In this document: piece after piece, positions 26,149 through 34,281 of the stretch
How the letters are laid out: the number at the start of each line of letters is the position of its first letter
Numbering within the stretch: position 1 is the first letter of the stretch
DNA from: Gammaproteobacteria bacterium
GTDB taxonomy: Bacteria > Pseudomonadota > Gammaproteobacteria > Pseudomonadales > Pseudohongiellaceae
Direction: 5' to 3'
DNA: 35,107 bases
Assembly (NCBI GenBank): GCA_024644515.1
Contig: JAHEHN010000028.1
Span: 1-35,107 of the forward strand
Notes under the pieces: model-generated
Databases searched by the model: none
What the model was told of the DNA's origin: nothing
What the model saw: the letters and a program-made list of their open reading frames with translations, nothing else
Translations under genes and position numbers: made by a program

Positions 26149-26154
26149 TATAAT
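26149..26154 (+). promoter_or_regulatory. Candidate -10 element of the ClC gene
   Basis: A perfect TATAAT lies 24 nt before the TTG start. No good -35 hexamer is found at 16-18 nt spacing; a 10-bp palindrome GATTGCAATC (26128-26137) overlaps that position and could be an activator or repressor site. Confidence 0.35.
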
Positions 26155-26178
26155 GACCTTTTACCCTGGCACAACACC

Positions 26179-27876
26179 TTGGATCTAAAAAACTCTCTAT
26201 ATAGCCTGCTGTCTCGCGATGAAGCCAAACTGCCCATGGCCGTGCTTGGCATACTGGTGGGCATTCTGGCCGGGCTTGTGGTTAACCTGTTTCGTTTTGT
26301 GCTGGAAGCAGTATTTCCGTATTTTTCTGGCGGGCTGAATCACGATGATTTTGAATCCCTGTCACCGCTATGGCACTTCTTCCTGCCCGTTGCCGGCTGT
26401 ATTGTAATCGGACTACTTCTTCACTCGCTGACACCGGAACTTCGGCGCATGGGAGTCAGTTATGTCATCGACAAGGTTCAGCATTTCAGAACCCGCATGC
26501 CCATCAGAAATGCGCTGATGCAGTTTATTACTGCGTCCATAGCCCTGTTGAGTGGAGGCTCTTGCGGTCGCGAGGGCCCTGCGATTCATCTGGGCGCGTC
26601 CTGTGGGGGTAGCATTGGCAGTTTGCTCGCTCTGCCCAACAACAGCATTCGTCTACTTGTTGCCAGCGGCAGTGCGGCGGCAATTGCGGCGGCTTTTAAT
26701 ACGCCTGTTGCCGGCGTCATTTTTGCCATGGAAGTAATTCTCATGGAGTATGCCGTTTCCGGCATCATTCCGGTTATTGTCGCAGCGGTGAGTGGCACAG
26801 TTGTGACCCAGCTGCTTTATGGCGATGAACCGGTCTTTATCATTGAGGCGGTCACCATGAACAGTCTTTGGCAAATCCCTTATGTGGTGCTGATGGGACT
26901 GGTGATTGGTGGACTGGCAAGCAGCTTTGTCAGCATTCACAAATTTGCCGTCAGTTTTAATCATATTGATCTGCGCCTGCGCCTGTTACTCACCGGCCTT
27001 ATCACTGGTGCTGCCGCCCTGTTTATTCCTGAAGTAATGGGCACAGGTTATGACTCCCTCAATGATGCCTTGCAGGGTCAACTGGGACTTTCATTTCTGT
27101 TAATTCTGTTAGGGGTAAAACTCATTGTGACTGCGCTCGGGCTTGGTCTGGGACTGCCCGGAGGCCTTATTGGCCCCAGCCTGATGCTTGGCGGATTAGC
27201 CGGGGCCGCTGCCGGCATTGTTGGCGAGCAATTTATTCCCGGTAGCTTTTCTTCAGGCACGTTTTATGTCCTGATTGGCATGTGCGCGATGATGGGCGCT
27301 ACCCTGCAAGCCCCGCTGGCAGCGCTGATGGCTCTGCTTGAGCTCAGCGACAAGCCCAATATTATTCTTCCCGCCATGCTTATCATTGTAGTGGCCAATA
27401 TTACCAGTTCGGAAATTTTTAAAACCCGCTCTGTCTTTCACAATACGCTGGAACCTGGGCAAAGCGGATTCTCCCCGGAATTATCCCGCTTTTTGAATCG
27501 TTTCGGTGTGAGCACTATCGTCAACTATAAATTTATTACTCTTGCGCCCGAAACTGAAAAAGACACAGTCATAAAATCACTGCAGACCAATCCCGAGTGG
27601 ATCGTAATTGATTACGAAGGCCACAATGATGCCATCATCAGCCGCTATGCCCTTGAGCTGGCTCTGGACAACCCCGAATTCACTCTGGAAAAACTGGAAG
27701 CCGCCACAGCCATTATGCCAATCTCCAGACATGCCACCCTGCTGGAAGCCCTGGAAATTCTTAGTGAGAAAAAAGCCAACTACGGCTATATTCACATCCC
27801 CGATCAAAACGGCAACCAGGTCATCTCGGGCGTCTTCTCCCAGGATGATATTATGGCCGTCTATAAGGGCAAATAA
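26179..27876 (+). CDS. ClC-family chloride channel with C-terminal CBS-like region
   Basis: ClC membrane protein of 565 aa with a cytoplasmic C-terminal segment (about 440-565) resembling a CBS domain pair. The filter motif GREGPAIHLG (130-139) keeps the external gating glutamate (E132). In AAFNTPVAGVIFAMEV the residue matching the E. coli internal proton glutamate (E203) is V186, after the retained E185. That substitution is characteristic of ClC channels rather than 2Cl-/H+ exchangers. The central-Tyr region reads TRSVFHN, with Phe at the probable Tyr445 position. It starts at TTG, since upstream ATGs are out of frame, with no clear ribosome binding site. It is divergent from the K+ channel. 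Confidence 0.88.
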   Translation: MDLKNSLYSLLSRDEAKLPMAVLGILVGILAGLVVNLFRFVLEAVFPYFSGGLNHDDFESLSPLWHFFLPVAGCIVIGLLLHSLTPELRRMGVSYVIDKVQHFRTRMPIRNALMQFITASIALLSGGSCGREGPAIHLGASCGGSIGSLLALPNNSIRLLVASGSAAAIAAAFNTPVAGVIFAMEVILMEYAVSGIIPVIVAAVSGTVVTQLLYGDEPVFIIEAVTMNSLWQIPYVVLMGLVIGGLASSFVSIHKFAVSFNHIDLRLRLLLTGLITGAAALFIPEVMGTGYDSLNDALQGQLGLSFLLILLGVKLIVTALGLGLGLPGGLIGPSLMLGGLAGAAAGIVGEQFIPGSFSSGTFYVLIGMCAMMGATLQAPLAALMALLELSDKPNIILPAMLIIVVANITSSEIFKTRSVFHNTLEPGQSGFSPELSRFLNRFGVSTIVNYKFITLAPETEKDTVIKSLQTNPEWIVIDYEGHNDAIISRYALELALDNPEFTLEKLEAATAIMPISRHATLLEALEILSEKKANYGYIHIPDQNGNQVISGVFSQDDIMAVYKGK

Positions 27877-27948
27877 CCTGAAAATTAATCATCCGGGTAA
27901 AGAAGTCATGCAGGCCTTTATTGTCATCCTGACTTGTTCGGCTTTTAC

Positions 27949-27970
27949 CTTGTAACTTGTGACTTGTAAC
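27949..27970. repeat. Heptamer tandem repeat, copy 2 (CTTGTRA x3)
   Basis: Three consecutive units, CTTGTAA-CTTGTGA-CTTGTAA, end 9 nt before the dnaG start codon. They share an exact 16-mer with 17943-17958. Their location means unit gain or loss would alter the dnaG leader. Confidence 0.65.
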
Positions 27971-27979
27971 TAAATAAAT

Positions 27980-29752
27980 ATGGCGGGAATGATCCCACAA
28001 AGTTTCATCGATGATCTGCTGGCCCGCGTGGATATTGTGGACGTTATTGATGCCCGTACCACACTGAAAAAGACCGGCAAGAACTATTCCGGCCTGTGTC
28101 CTTTCCATAACGAGAAGACCCCCTCCTTTAGTGTCGAACCGGAAAAACAGTTTTATTACTGCTTTGGCTGTGGCGCCGGTGGCAATGCCATTGGTTTCGT
28201 GATGAATTACGAAAATCTCGATTTTCCTGATGCCATCGAAAATATTGCTGCCCAGATGGGCATTGAAGTCCCCAGGGAAGAATCCTCGGTATCGCAAAAA
28301 GTCAGGGAAAAAAATCAGTCAATTTATGATGTGTTGCAGCAAAGCGCCCGTTATTACCAGGCGCAGTTGCGTCAGCATCCGCAGCGTACTCGCGCCGTGG
28401 AATATCTTAAAAGCCGCGGTTTGTCCGGTGAAATTGCCAGAGACTTCGCCCTCGGCTACGCACCACCGGGTTGGGGAAATCTGTTGGAGGCCGTTGGCAC
28501 CAGTGAGCAGCAAAAGAAAGCCCTGCTTAATGCCGGCATGCTGATCGAAAATCCGGAGAACAAAAGTCATCCGCTCTATGACCGCTTTCGTGACCGTATT
28601 ATTTACCCGATTCGTGACAGTCGTGGTCGCATCATAGCCTTTGGTGGACGCGTACTCGGGGATGACAAGCCGAAGTATCTTAATTCGCCGGAGACGCCGG
28701 TGTTCCACAAAGGTGAAGAGCTTTATGGGCTATACGAAGCCCGCAAGAATACGCGCAAACTGGAACGCATCGTTATCGTGGAAGGCTATATGGATGTCAT
28801 TGCCCTGGCCCAGAATGATATCCCCTACTGCGTCGCCACGCTTGGAACTGCCACCTCAACTGCCCACCTCAGACGCTTGTTTAAACTGGTCCCTGAAGTG
28901 GTATTTTGTTTCGATGGTGATAACGCAGGCCGCGACGCTGCCTGGCGAGCGTTTGAACAGGTGTTGCCACTAATGGAAGATGGGCGCACCGCGCGCTTTC
29001 TATTCCTGCCGGAAGGCGAAGATCCTGACAGCCAGGTGCGCCGTATTGGCAAAAGTGAATTCGTGCGTAATCTGTCTGAAGCCACACAACTGGCCGAATT
29101 TTTCTTTGAATCACTGGGCAAAAAGGTGGATATGAATTCACTGGAAGGCAGAGCCAGTCTCGGCAAAATGGCTTTACCCCATATAAAGAAAATTCCTGCA
29201 GGCATTTATCACCAGCTAATTCTTGACCAGCTGTCCTCCATCACCGGCGTTGATCTGCAAACCATCCAGGCCATGGATAATCCAAATCCTGCCGGGGCTT
29301 CCCCTCAGCCGCAGCCGGTCAACACCCTCAGCAGGCCTCCAGTTGTCAAAAAGAAAAGTGGCCGCTCTGTCTGTATGAAAGCTGTAAACCTGATCCTGCT
29401 AAAACCTGACATGGTGGCCGAGCTTGATGAAAACGGAGAGCTGGCCGAAATAGATAGCCCTGATATCGACCTGCTACTGCAGGTTATCGCCCTGGCTAAA
29501 AAGTACCCGTCCAGTTCCACGCCGGAATTACTCGGGCGGATTTATGCTACCCCACTGGGGAGTCAGCTGACCCAGCTCCTTAGCAAGGAACAGATCACGC
29601 CGACGGAAGGTGTAGTGCAGGAATTTAATGAAATTATTAACCATTTACTGCACACCCAGCGTCGCCGCCTCAGCCACCATAACTGGCTGGAAGAGGCGCG
29701 CCAAAAGGTAAAATCCAGACGAATTGAGCAGATTCCGCCGGAAGAATCCTAA
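27980..29752 (+). CDS. dnaG: DNA primase DnaG
   Basis: Primase of 590 aa that lays RNA primers at the replication fork. The CHC2-type zinc domain has C40, H43, C61 and C64 (CPFHNEKTPSFSV ... YYCFGCG). The RNA-polymerase/TOPRIM core shows FGGRVLGDDKPKYLNSPETPVFHKG, VIVEGYMDVIAL and the acidic FCFDGDNAGRDAAWRA. The C-terminal region (about 450-590) is the helicase-binding domain. The start is uncertain: ATG at 27980 has no good ribosome binding site, and a second ATG three codons on is possible. Upstream lies the CTTGTRA repeat. rpoD follows after 145 nt. Confidence 0.96.
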   Translation: MAGMIPQSFIDDLLARVDIVDVIDARTTLKKTGKNYSGLCPFHNEKTPSFSVEPEKQFYYCFGCGAGGNAIGFVMNYENLDFPDAIENIAAQMGIEVPREESSVSQKVREKNQSIYDVLQQSARYYQAQLRQHPQRTRAVEYLKSRGLSGEIARDFALGYAPPGWGNLLEAVGTSEQQKKALLNAGMLIENPENKSHPLYDRFRDRIIYPIRDSRGRIIAFGGRVLGDDKPKYLNSPETPVFHKGEELYGLYEARKNTRKLERIVIVEGYMDVIALAQNDIPYCVATLGTATSTAHLRRLFKLVPEVVFCFDGDNAGRDAAWRAFEQVLPLMEDGRTARFLFLPEGEDPDSQVRRIGKSEFVRNLSEATQLAEFFFESLGKKVDMNSLEGRASLGKMALPHIKKIPAGIYHQLILDQLSSITGVDLQTIQAMDNPNPAGASPQPQPVNTLSRPPVVKKKSGRSVCMKAVNLILLKPDMVAELDENGELAEIDSPDIDLLLQVIALAKKYPSSSTPELLGRIYATPLGSQLTQLLSKEQITPTEGVVQEFNEIINHLLHTQRRRLSHHNWLEEARQKVKSRRIEQIPPEES

Positions 29753-29811
29753 AATCTGGCATCTGCTATTGAAATTTGCGGTTCCAGCCACCATTTAAGA
29801 TTCAAATATCG

Positions 29812-29841
29812 GTGGCATCAAAACGCGCTTTTCGTTAAAAT
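29812..29841 (+). promoter_or_regulatory. Possible rpoD promoter
   Basis: GTGGCA (29812-29817) and TAAAAT (29836-29841) with 18-nt spacing lie in the dnaG-rpoD gap, with a start near 29848 and a leader of about 50 nt. The -35 matches at only four of six positions. Confidence 0.35.
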
Positions 29842-29897
29842 ACGCGGTCATTTTTCACCCTGCCAAAATTTAGTCAAGTACAGGAATTGCAGCACAT

Positions 29898-31736
29898 ATG
29901 AGCAACGTCCAAGCACAACAATCCAGCCTTAAGGCCCTGATCGCAAAAGGAAAGGAGCAAAACTACCTGACCTATGCCCAGGTGAATGATCACCTGCCCG
30001 ATACCATTTCCGATCCGGATCAGGTGGAAGACATCATTCAGATGATTGATGACATGGGTATCAAGGTTTTTGAAACCGCTCCCGATGCCGACCAGTTGCT
30101 GATGATTGAAAGCGAGACTGATGAGCTGGCCGCGGCGGAAGCTGCTGCGGCGCTGGCCGCCGTTGAAAATGAAGCCGGCCGAACTACCGATCCTGTGCGC
30201 ATGTACATGCGTGAAATGGGTACCGTTGAGCTGCTGACCCGCGAAGGCGAAATCGCCATTGCCAAGCGCATTGAAGAAGGTATTCGTGAACTGATGTCTG
30301 CCATGGCTTTCTTTCCCGGCACCATCGAGCGCGTGCTTGATGAATATGACCTGGTAGAGAAAGAAGAAAAACGCCTGGCTGACATTCTTATCGGCTATCT
30401 TGATTTGAGTGAAGATGTAATCCCGGCGCCTGTCATCGAAGACACCGCCGTCACCAAAGACACTGATGACTCCGATTCTGATGATGACGACAGCAGTGAC
30501 GATGATGACGATGAAGCACCAACCGGTCCTGATCCGGAAGAAGCGCGCATTCGCTTTGAAGAATTACGCAAACAGCATCGCTCTTCCCTGCGTCAGCTGA
30601 AAAAATATGGCCGCCAGCATGAGAAAGGCATCGAGGCCATGGAGAAACTTGGTGAAGTATTCAAGTTCTTCAAACTCGCCCCAAAACAGTTTGATCCATT
30701 GCTTGAGCACATCCGTGGTTGTCTGATGCGAATTCGTCGTCACGAAAGAGGCATCCGCAACCTGGCCATCAACACCGGCAAAATGCCACGCAGTGTCTTT
30801 ATCAAGAGCTTCCCCGGCAATGAAGTCAACCTGAAGTGGCTCGATACCCATTTACGCCGTAAGCCCTATTCTGAAACCCTGGCCAACGTCAAAGTTGAAA
30901 TCCTGCGTGCCCAGAAAAAAATGGCATTACTGGAAGAAGAAACCGGTTTAACTATTGGTGAAATCAAGGACATCAATCGCAAGATGTCGATCGGCGAAGC
31001 CAAGTCACGCCGCGCCAAGAAAGACATGGTTGAAGCCAACCTGCGTCTGGTTATCTCTATTGCGAAAAAATATACCAACCGTGGTCTGCAGTTCCTCGAT
31101 CTGATTCAGGAAGGCAATATCGGCCTGATGAAAGCGGTCGATAAGTTCGAATACCGTCGTGGTTACAAGTTCTCTACCTATGCCACCTGGTGGATCCGTC
31201 AGGCTATCACCCGCTCCATTGCGGACCAGGCCCGTACCATTCGTATTCCGGTACATATGATTGAGACCATCAACAAGCTCAACCGTATTTCACGTCAGAT
31301 GCTGCATGAAAAAGGCCGCGAGCCAACGCCGGAAGAACTGGGCGAACGTATGGATCTGTCGGAAGACAAGATTCGCAAGGTACTGAAAATCGCCAAGGAA
31401 CCCATCTCCATGGAAACGCCCATTGGTGATGATGAAGATTCCCATCTGGGTGATTTCATTGAAGATGCCAATATCGACTCGCCTGTGGATTCGTCCCTTG
31501 ACGAAGGCCTGCGTGAAGCTACCAAGGAAGTCCTCGGCAGTCTGACCGCCAGAGAAGCCAAGGTCCTGCGCATGCGCTTCGGCATCGACATGAATACCGA
31601 CCATACTCTGGAAGAAGTGGGCAAGCAGTTTGACGTCACCCGTGAACGTATTCGTCAGATTGAAGCAAAGGCGCTCAGAAAACTGCGTCATCCGACCCGC
31701 TCGGATCACCTGAAGAGCTTTCTCGACGAGTCCTAG
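29898..31736 (+). CDS. rpoD: RNA polymerase sigma factor RpoD (sigma-70)
   Basis: Primary sigma factor of 612 aa. Region 1.1 occupies about residues 1-80. Region 1.2 starts at [22 protein letters not shown] highly acidic Asp/Ser-rich insert (about 190-215) precedes the non-conserved domain. Regions 2.1-2.4 are essentially invariant ([41 protein letters not shown]). Region 3 carries [15 protein letters not shown]. Region 4.2 carries the [32 protein letters not shown] helix-turn-helix. It is the last protein gene of the macromolecular synthesis cluster and is followed by a terminator and tRNA-Ile. Confidence 0.98.
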   Translation: MSNVQAQQSSLKALIAKGKEQNYLTYAQVNDHLPDTISDPDQVEDIIQMIDDMGIKVFETAPDADQLLMIESETDELAAAEAAAALAAVENEAGRTTDPVRMYMREMGTVELLTREGEIAIAKRIEEGIRELMSAMAFFPGTIERVLDEYDLVEKEEKRLADILIGYLDLSEDVIPAPVIEDTAVTKDTDDSDSDDDDSSDDDDDEAPTGPDPEEARIRFEELRKQHRSSLRQLKKYGRQHEKGIEAMEKLGEVFKFFKLAPKQFDPLLEHIRGCLMRIRRHERGIRNLAINTGKMPRSVFIKSFPGNEVNLKWLDTHLRRKPYSETLANVKVEILRAQKKMALLEEETGLTIGEIKDINRKMSIGEAKSRRAKKDMVEANLRLVISIAKKYTNRGLQFLDLIQEGNIGLMKAVDKFEYRRGYKFSTYATWWIRQAITRSIADQARTIRIPVHMIETINKLNRISRQMLHEKGREPTPEELGERMDLSEDKIRKVLKIAKEPISMETPIGDDEDSHLGDFIEDANIDSPVDSSLDEGLREATKEVLGSLTAREAKVLRMRFGIDMNTDHTLEEVGKQFDVTRERIRQIEAKALRKLRHPTRSDHLKSFLDES

Positions 31737-31775
31737 TATTTTTCAGTAAAGAGCGGAATCGCTAGAAACAGGCAC

Positions 31776-31806
31776 AAGGGCGCATTATAATGCGCTCTTT
31801 GTTTTT
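31776..31806 (+). terminator. rpoD intrinsic terminator
   Basis: AAGGGCGCATTA / TAATGCGCTCTT (31776-31799) forms a long stem containing the 16-nt palindrome GCGCATTATAATGCGC, followed by the T-rich tract TTTGTTTTT. It ends 40-70 nt after the rpoD stop codon. Confidence 0.75.
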
Positions 31807-32052
31807 GGGCTTGCATAAACACCCAATAACAAAGAAGTAAAAAGCCGAATGGCTAAGTACAATTTTTTCAGGTAGGCATTTTGTTTGTTATCAAGGCGAA
31901 CAAAAGACGCAGACCAAGCACAACGTTTTAGACAAGTATTTTGTTCTTAATCGAGGCGCGAAGGTTTTTGGACGAAGGAGTGTGCACCCGCACATGACTG
32001 AGGAGAAATAACCTTTGCAACGAAGAGTAAGGACAAAAGACGCAGACTAAAA
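31801..32052. repeat. Structured intergenic repeat block upstream of tRNA-Ile
   Basis: This 250-nt non-coding stretch holds two related hairpin units, both closed by TTTTGTT ... AACAAAA-like arms. The short unit is TTTTGTTTG / CGAACAAAA (31879-31887, 31897-31905). The long unit is TTTTGTTCTTA / TAAGGACAAAA (31939-31949, 32028-32038) with an inner hairpin TGTGC-ACCC-GCACA (31981-31994). Each unit ends with ACAAAAGACGCAGACYAA, the second directly abutting the tRNA. I recall similar elements near tRNA and rRNA genes in related marine bacteria, but cannot verify this here. Confidence 0.7.
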
Positions 32053-32129
32053 GGGCCTATAACTCAGTTGGTTAGAGTAGCGGACTCATAATCCGTTTGT
32101 CCCAGGTTCGAGTCCTGGTGGGCCCACCA
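32053..32129 (+). tRNA. tRNA-Ile (anticodon CAU, lysidine-type)
   Basis: A 77-nt cloverleaf with acceptor GGGCCTA / TGGGCCC, D stem ACTC/GAGT (a compensated A-U at the usual G-C pair), anticodon stem GCGGA/TCCGT with loop CTCATAA (CAT at 32087-32089), T arm CCAGG-TTCGAGT-CCTGG and encoded CCA. The CAU anticodon could indicate Met. The GGGCCTATA start, the body's resemblance to Pseudomonas tRNA-Ile2 and the position after rpoD all favour the minor isoleucine tRNA, whose C34 is converted to lysidine by TilS to read AUA. Confidence 0.9.
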
Positions 32130-32456
32130 TTTCCTTCCCTCGATTCACTTCAAGTAAATCTGAAAGAGTATTCCCAATAATAACTGGGGTCAGATTCCTA
32201 TTCTTGTTCAACGGCACGATCTATCAATCCACAACGTTGAAGGAGCTAAGGTCCTTGCTGCTAGACGAGGTATTATCCAGGACTGCGTATCGGCGGAGCA
32301 AGCCAAACTATTGGCTTGCTCTGTTAACCTCTCTCACCCTGGCGGCTGACCGTGATACTGGCTTGCAGGTCCCTTGGGCGAAAGAGCTCCATGACCGGCG
32401 GCGCGGCCCCCAGCTTGGCCCACCATGTTGGCCAGTCCAGCCTGTCACTGACACAT
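32130..32456. other. Non-coding segment of unclear origin downstream of tRNA-Ile
   Basis: About 330 nt without a convincing gene; an 84-aa ORF at 32204-32458 shows no recognisable features. It contains CTGGGGTCAGATTCC, a phrase often seen at the edges of REP-type transposase remnants, a perfect 11-bp inverted repeat (32296-32321), and a 10-bp copy of the tRNA 3' end (GGCCCACCAT, 32417-32426). It may be a decayed insert next to the tRNA. Confidence 0.45.
32296..32321. repeat. Perfect 11-bp inverted repeat, 4-nt loop
   Basis: GAGCAAGCCAA (32296-32306), ACTA loop, TTGGCTTGCTC (32311-32321). It forms a very stable hairpin in either transcript. No T-run follows on either strand, so it is not a standard terminator. 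Confidence 0.7.
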
Positions 32457-32486
32457 AAAAAAACCGGCGCGTGCGCCGGTTTTTTT
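32457..32486. terminator. Bidirectional intrinsic terminator after nhaB
   Basis: ACCGGCGC / GCGCCGGT (32463-32470, 32473-32480) with a GT loop, flanked by seven A on the left and seven T on the right, so it works on both strands. It lies 18 nt beyond the nhaB stop codon on the minus strand. Confidence 0.9.
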
Positions 32487-32503
32487 CTACTCATCGTTTT
32501 TCT

Positions 32504-34012
32504 TCAGTGCGCAATATACAGATCGATAGTGATTGCTGCGACCGACGTACAGACAATGAAGTACGGCAGGGCCATCCAGACCATGCGGCCATATCCCAGG
32601 CGAATGCGTGGTGCTATTGAGGACATCAGCAGGAACAGGAAGGCAGCCTGGCCATTCGGGGTGGACATACTCGGAATACCTGTACCCATCACGACCGCCA
32701 CAGACTGTGATTCAAAGGCCTCTTTCGCCATTTCACCTGCATCGTACAGCTCCTTGATCAGGTCCATGTAAATCGTCGCGACAAATACGTTATCACTGAT
32801 GGCTGAAAGGAAGCCGCTGGACAGAAATACCATGAATACCTGCTGAGGTCCTTCCAGGGTCAGCACCCACTCCATCACCGGGGTAAACATGTGCTGGGTA
32901 TTGATCATCGCCACCACCACATAAAACACAATCAGCAGTGAGGCAAACGGCAGGCCTGGTGTAAATGCCTCGGCCAGCTTGTGCTCGTCGGTGACACCCG
33001 TCATGGCTGAGGTCAGAACAATGACCCCCAGGCCAATCAGGCCGATTTCAGCCAGGTGCAGGGCTAGCGCCGCTACCATCAGGACAGCAACAATACCCTG
33101 GATAACCATGACGACCTTGTCATGGTGAGTCAGTTTGTCTTTGAGCTTCTGGTCTTCATCGGTCAGGATCTGACGAACAGCAGGCGGCATTTCCGCGCCG
33201 TAACTGAACCAGCCCATCTTTTCGATAACGAAACAGGTGAAGATGCCGGCAAACAGGGTCGGGATAGTGGTTGGTGACACCTGCCTAATGAATTCAATGA
33301 AAGTCCAACCGGCGGCGTTGCCAATCACAATGTTTTCGGGTTCGCCAACAATGGTACAGACCCCACCGATAGCAGTACCTACCGCACCATGCATCAGCAG
33401 GCCACGCAGGAAAGCACGGAACTTGTCCAGGTCTTCACGATGCAACTCGTCAATATGCCCGTCATCCGGATCAGCGTCATCATGGTAACCAACACGGGAA
33501 ACCACCTTTTCATAGGCATCGTAGAAACCGGTCGCAATTGCCACCAGAACCGCCAGGATGGTCAGGGCATCCAGAAAAGCAGAGAGAACGGCGACAAAGA
33601 CAATTGCCACCAGGTTCATCACCACCCGCGACTTGATTCCCAGTAACACGTGGTTGATCATTGCAAACAGCACATCGCGCAGGAAATGCACGCCTGCAAC
33701 CATGAAAATGACCAGCAGGATGACCGGCAGCCCGAGTTCAACTTCTTCATACAGGTGATGGGTATCGGTCAATTGCAGGATCAGTATCTGCAACGCCAGC
33801 AAGCCACCGGTTTGCAGCGGGAAGCATTTCAGGGCCATGGCCAGCGTGCCAATGAATTCGGCCAGCATCAACCATGAGGTGAGAAAAGGTCCTAATGTGA
33901 AGTAAGCGATGAAATTCAGGACAAGGCAGATCAGGACTGCCTTTTTGTACCATGTTGGGGTATGCCCCAGAAACATTCGCATTGGAAGTGATTGCTGTCC
34001 GGGGACTACCAT
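32504..34012 (-). CDS. nhaB: Na+/H+ antiporter NhaB
   Basis: Electrogenic sodium/proton antiporter of about 502 aa with around 12 membrane segments. Family landmarks run the whole length: FLGHTPTWYK near the N-terminus, WLMLAEFIGTLAMALKCFPL, SAFLDALT (Asp148, matching E. coli D147), MHGAVGTAIGGVCTIVGEPEN, ALALHLAEIGLIGL, TGVTDEH, LSAISDNVFV (the second key Asp) and TPNGQAAFLFLL...IRLGYGRMVWMALPY. I chose the ATG at 34012 because GGAG lies 7 nt upstream; a TTG four codons earlier falls on that site. The active-site acidic residues are intact, unlike the NhaA homologue at the other end of the window. It is probably monocistronic. Confidence 0.95.
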   Translation of the reverse strand: MVVPGQQSLPMRMFLGHTPTWYKKAVLICLVLNFIAYFTLGPFLTSWLMLAEFIGTLAMALKCFPLQTGGLLALQILILQLTDTHHLYEEVELGLPVILLVIFMVAGVHFLRDVLFAMINHVLLGIKSRVVMNLVAIVFVAVLSAFLDALTILAVLVAIATGFYDAYEKVVSRVGYHDDADPDDGHIDELHREDLDKFRAFLRGLLMHGAVGTAIGGVCTIVGEPENIVIGNAAGWTFIEFIRQVSPTTIPTLFAGIFTCFVIEKMGWFSYGAEMPPAVRQILTDEDQKLKDKLTHHDKVVMVIQGIVAVLMVAALALHLAEIGLIGLGVIVLTSAMTGVTDEHKLAEAFTPGLPFASLLIVFYVVVAMINTQHMFTPVMEWVLTLEGPQQVFMVFLSSGFLSAISDNVFVATIYMDLIKELYDAGEMAKEAFESQSVAVVMGTGIPSMSTPNGQAAFLFLLMSSIAPRIRLGYGRMVWMALPYFIVCTSVAAITIDLYIAH

Positions 34013-34281
34013 ATAATTCTCCAAAAGCTGATCATAAAATGAGCGCTAAAAAGTTGTGTTGGGTTAGAACTGCTTAAAATATACATAAGGGTTTGTACGG
34101 GAATCGGAAGGATAATAGTCCAGGCCCCGGGAGTCCAGTAGATCAGGCCAGTAGTTCGTGAAATTTATAGCCAGAATCATGATTAAAAAGGCTGTCCACA
34201 GGAGACTTGGGCCCGGTTCAATACCTTGATTTGGCCTGCTGCCTGCAATCCTGTCGTGCTGACAGCGCTATTCAGCCCTGT

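Noticed and set aside
30463-30525. Asp/Ser-rich low-complexity stretch in rpoD
   Set aside because: An acidic linker in this part of sigma-70 is normal in gammaproteobacteria.
32087-32089. Reading the CAU tRNA as elongator tRNA-Met
   Set aside because: Body sequence and position immediately after rpoD match the Pseudomonas minor tRNA-Ile; Met remains a lower-probability alternative.
32204-32458. 84-aa ORF between tRNA-Ile and the nhaB terminator
   Set aside because: No ribosome binding site, no recognisable domain, and it runs through a perfect hairpin and into the terminator stem; composition looks non-coding.
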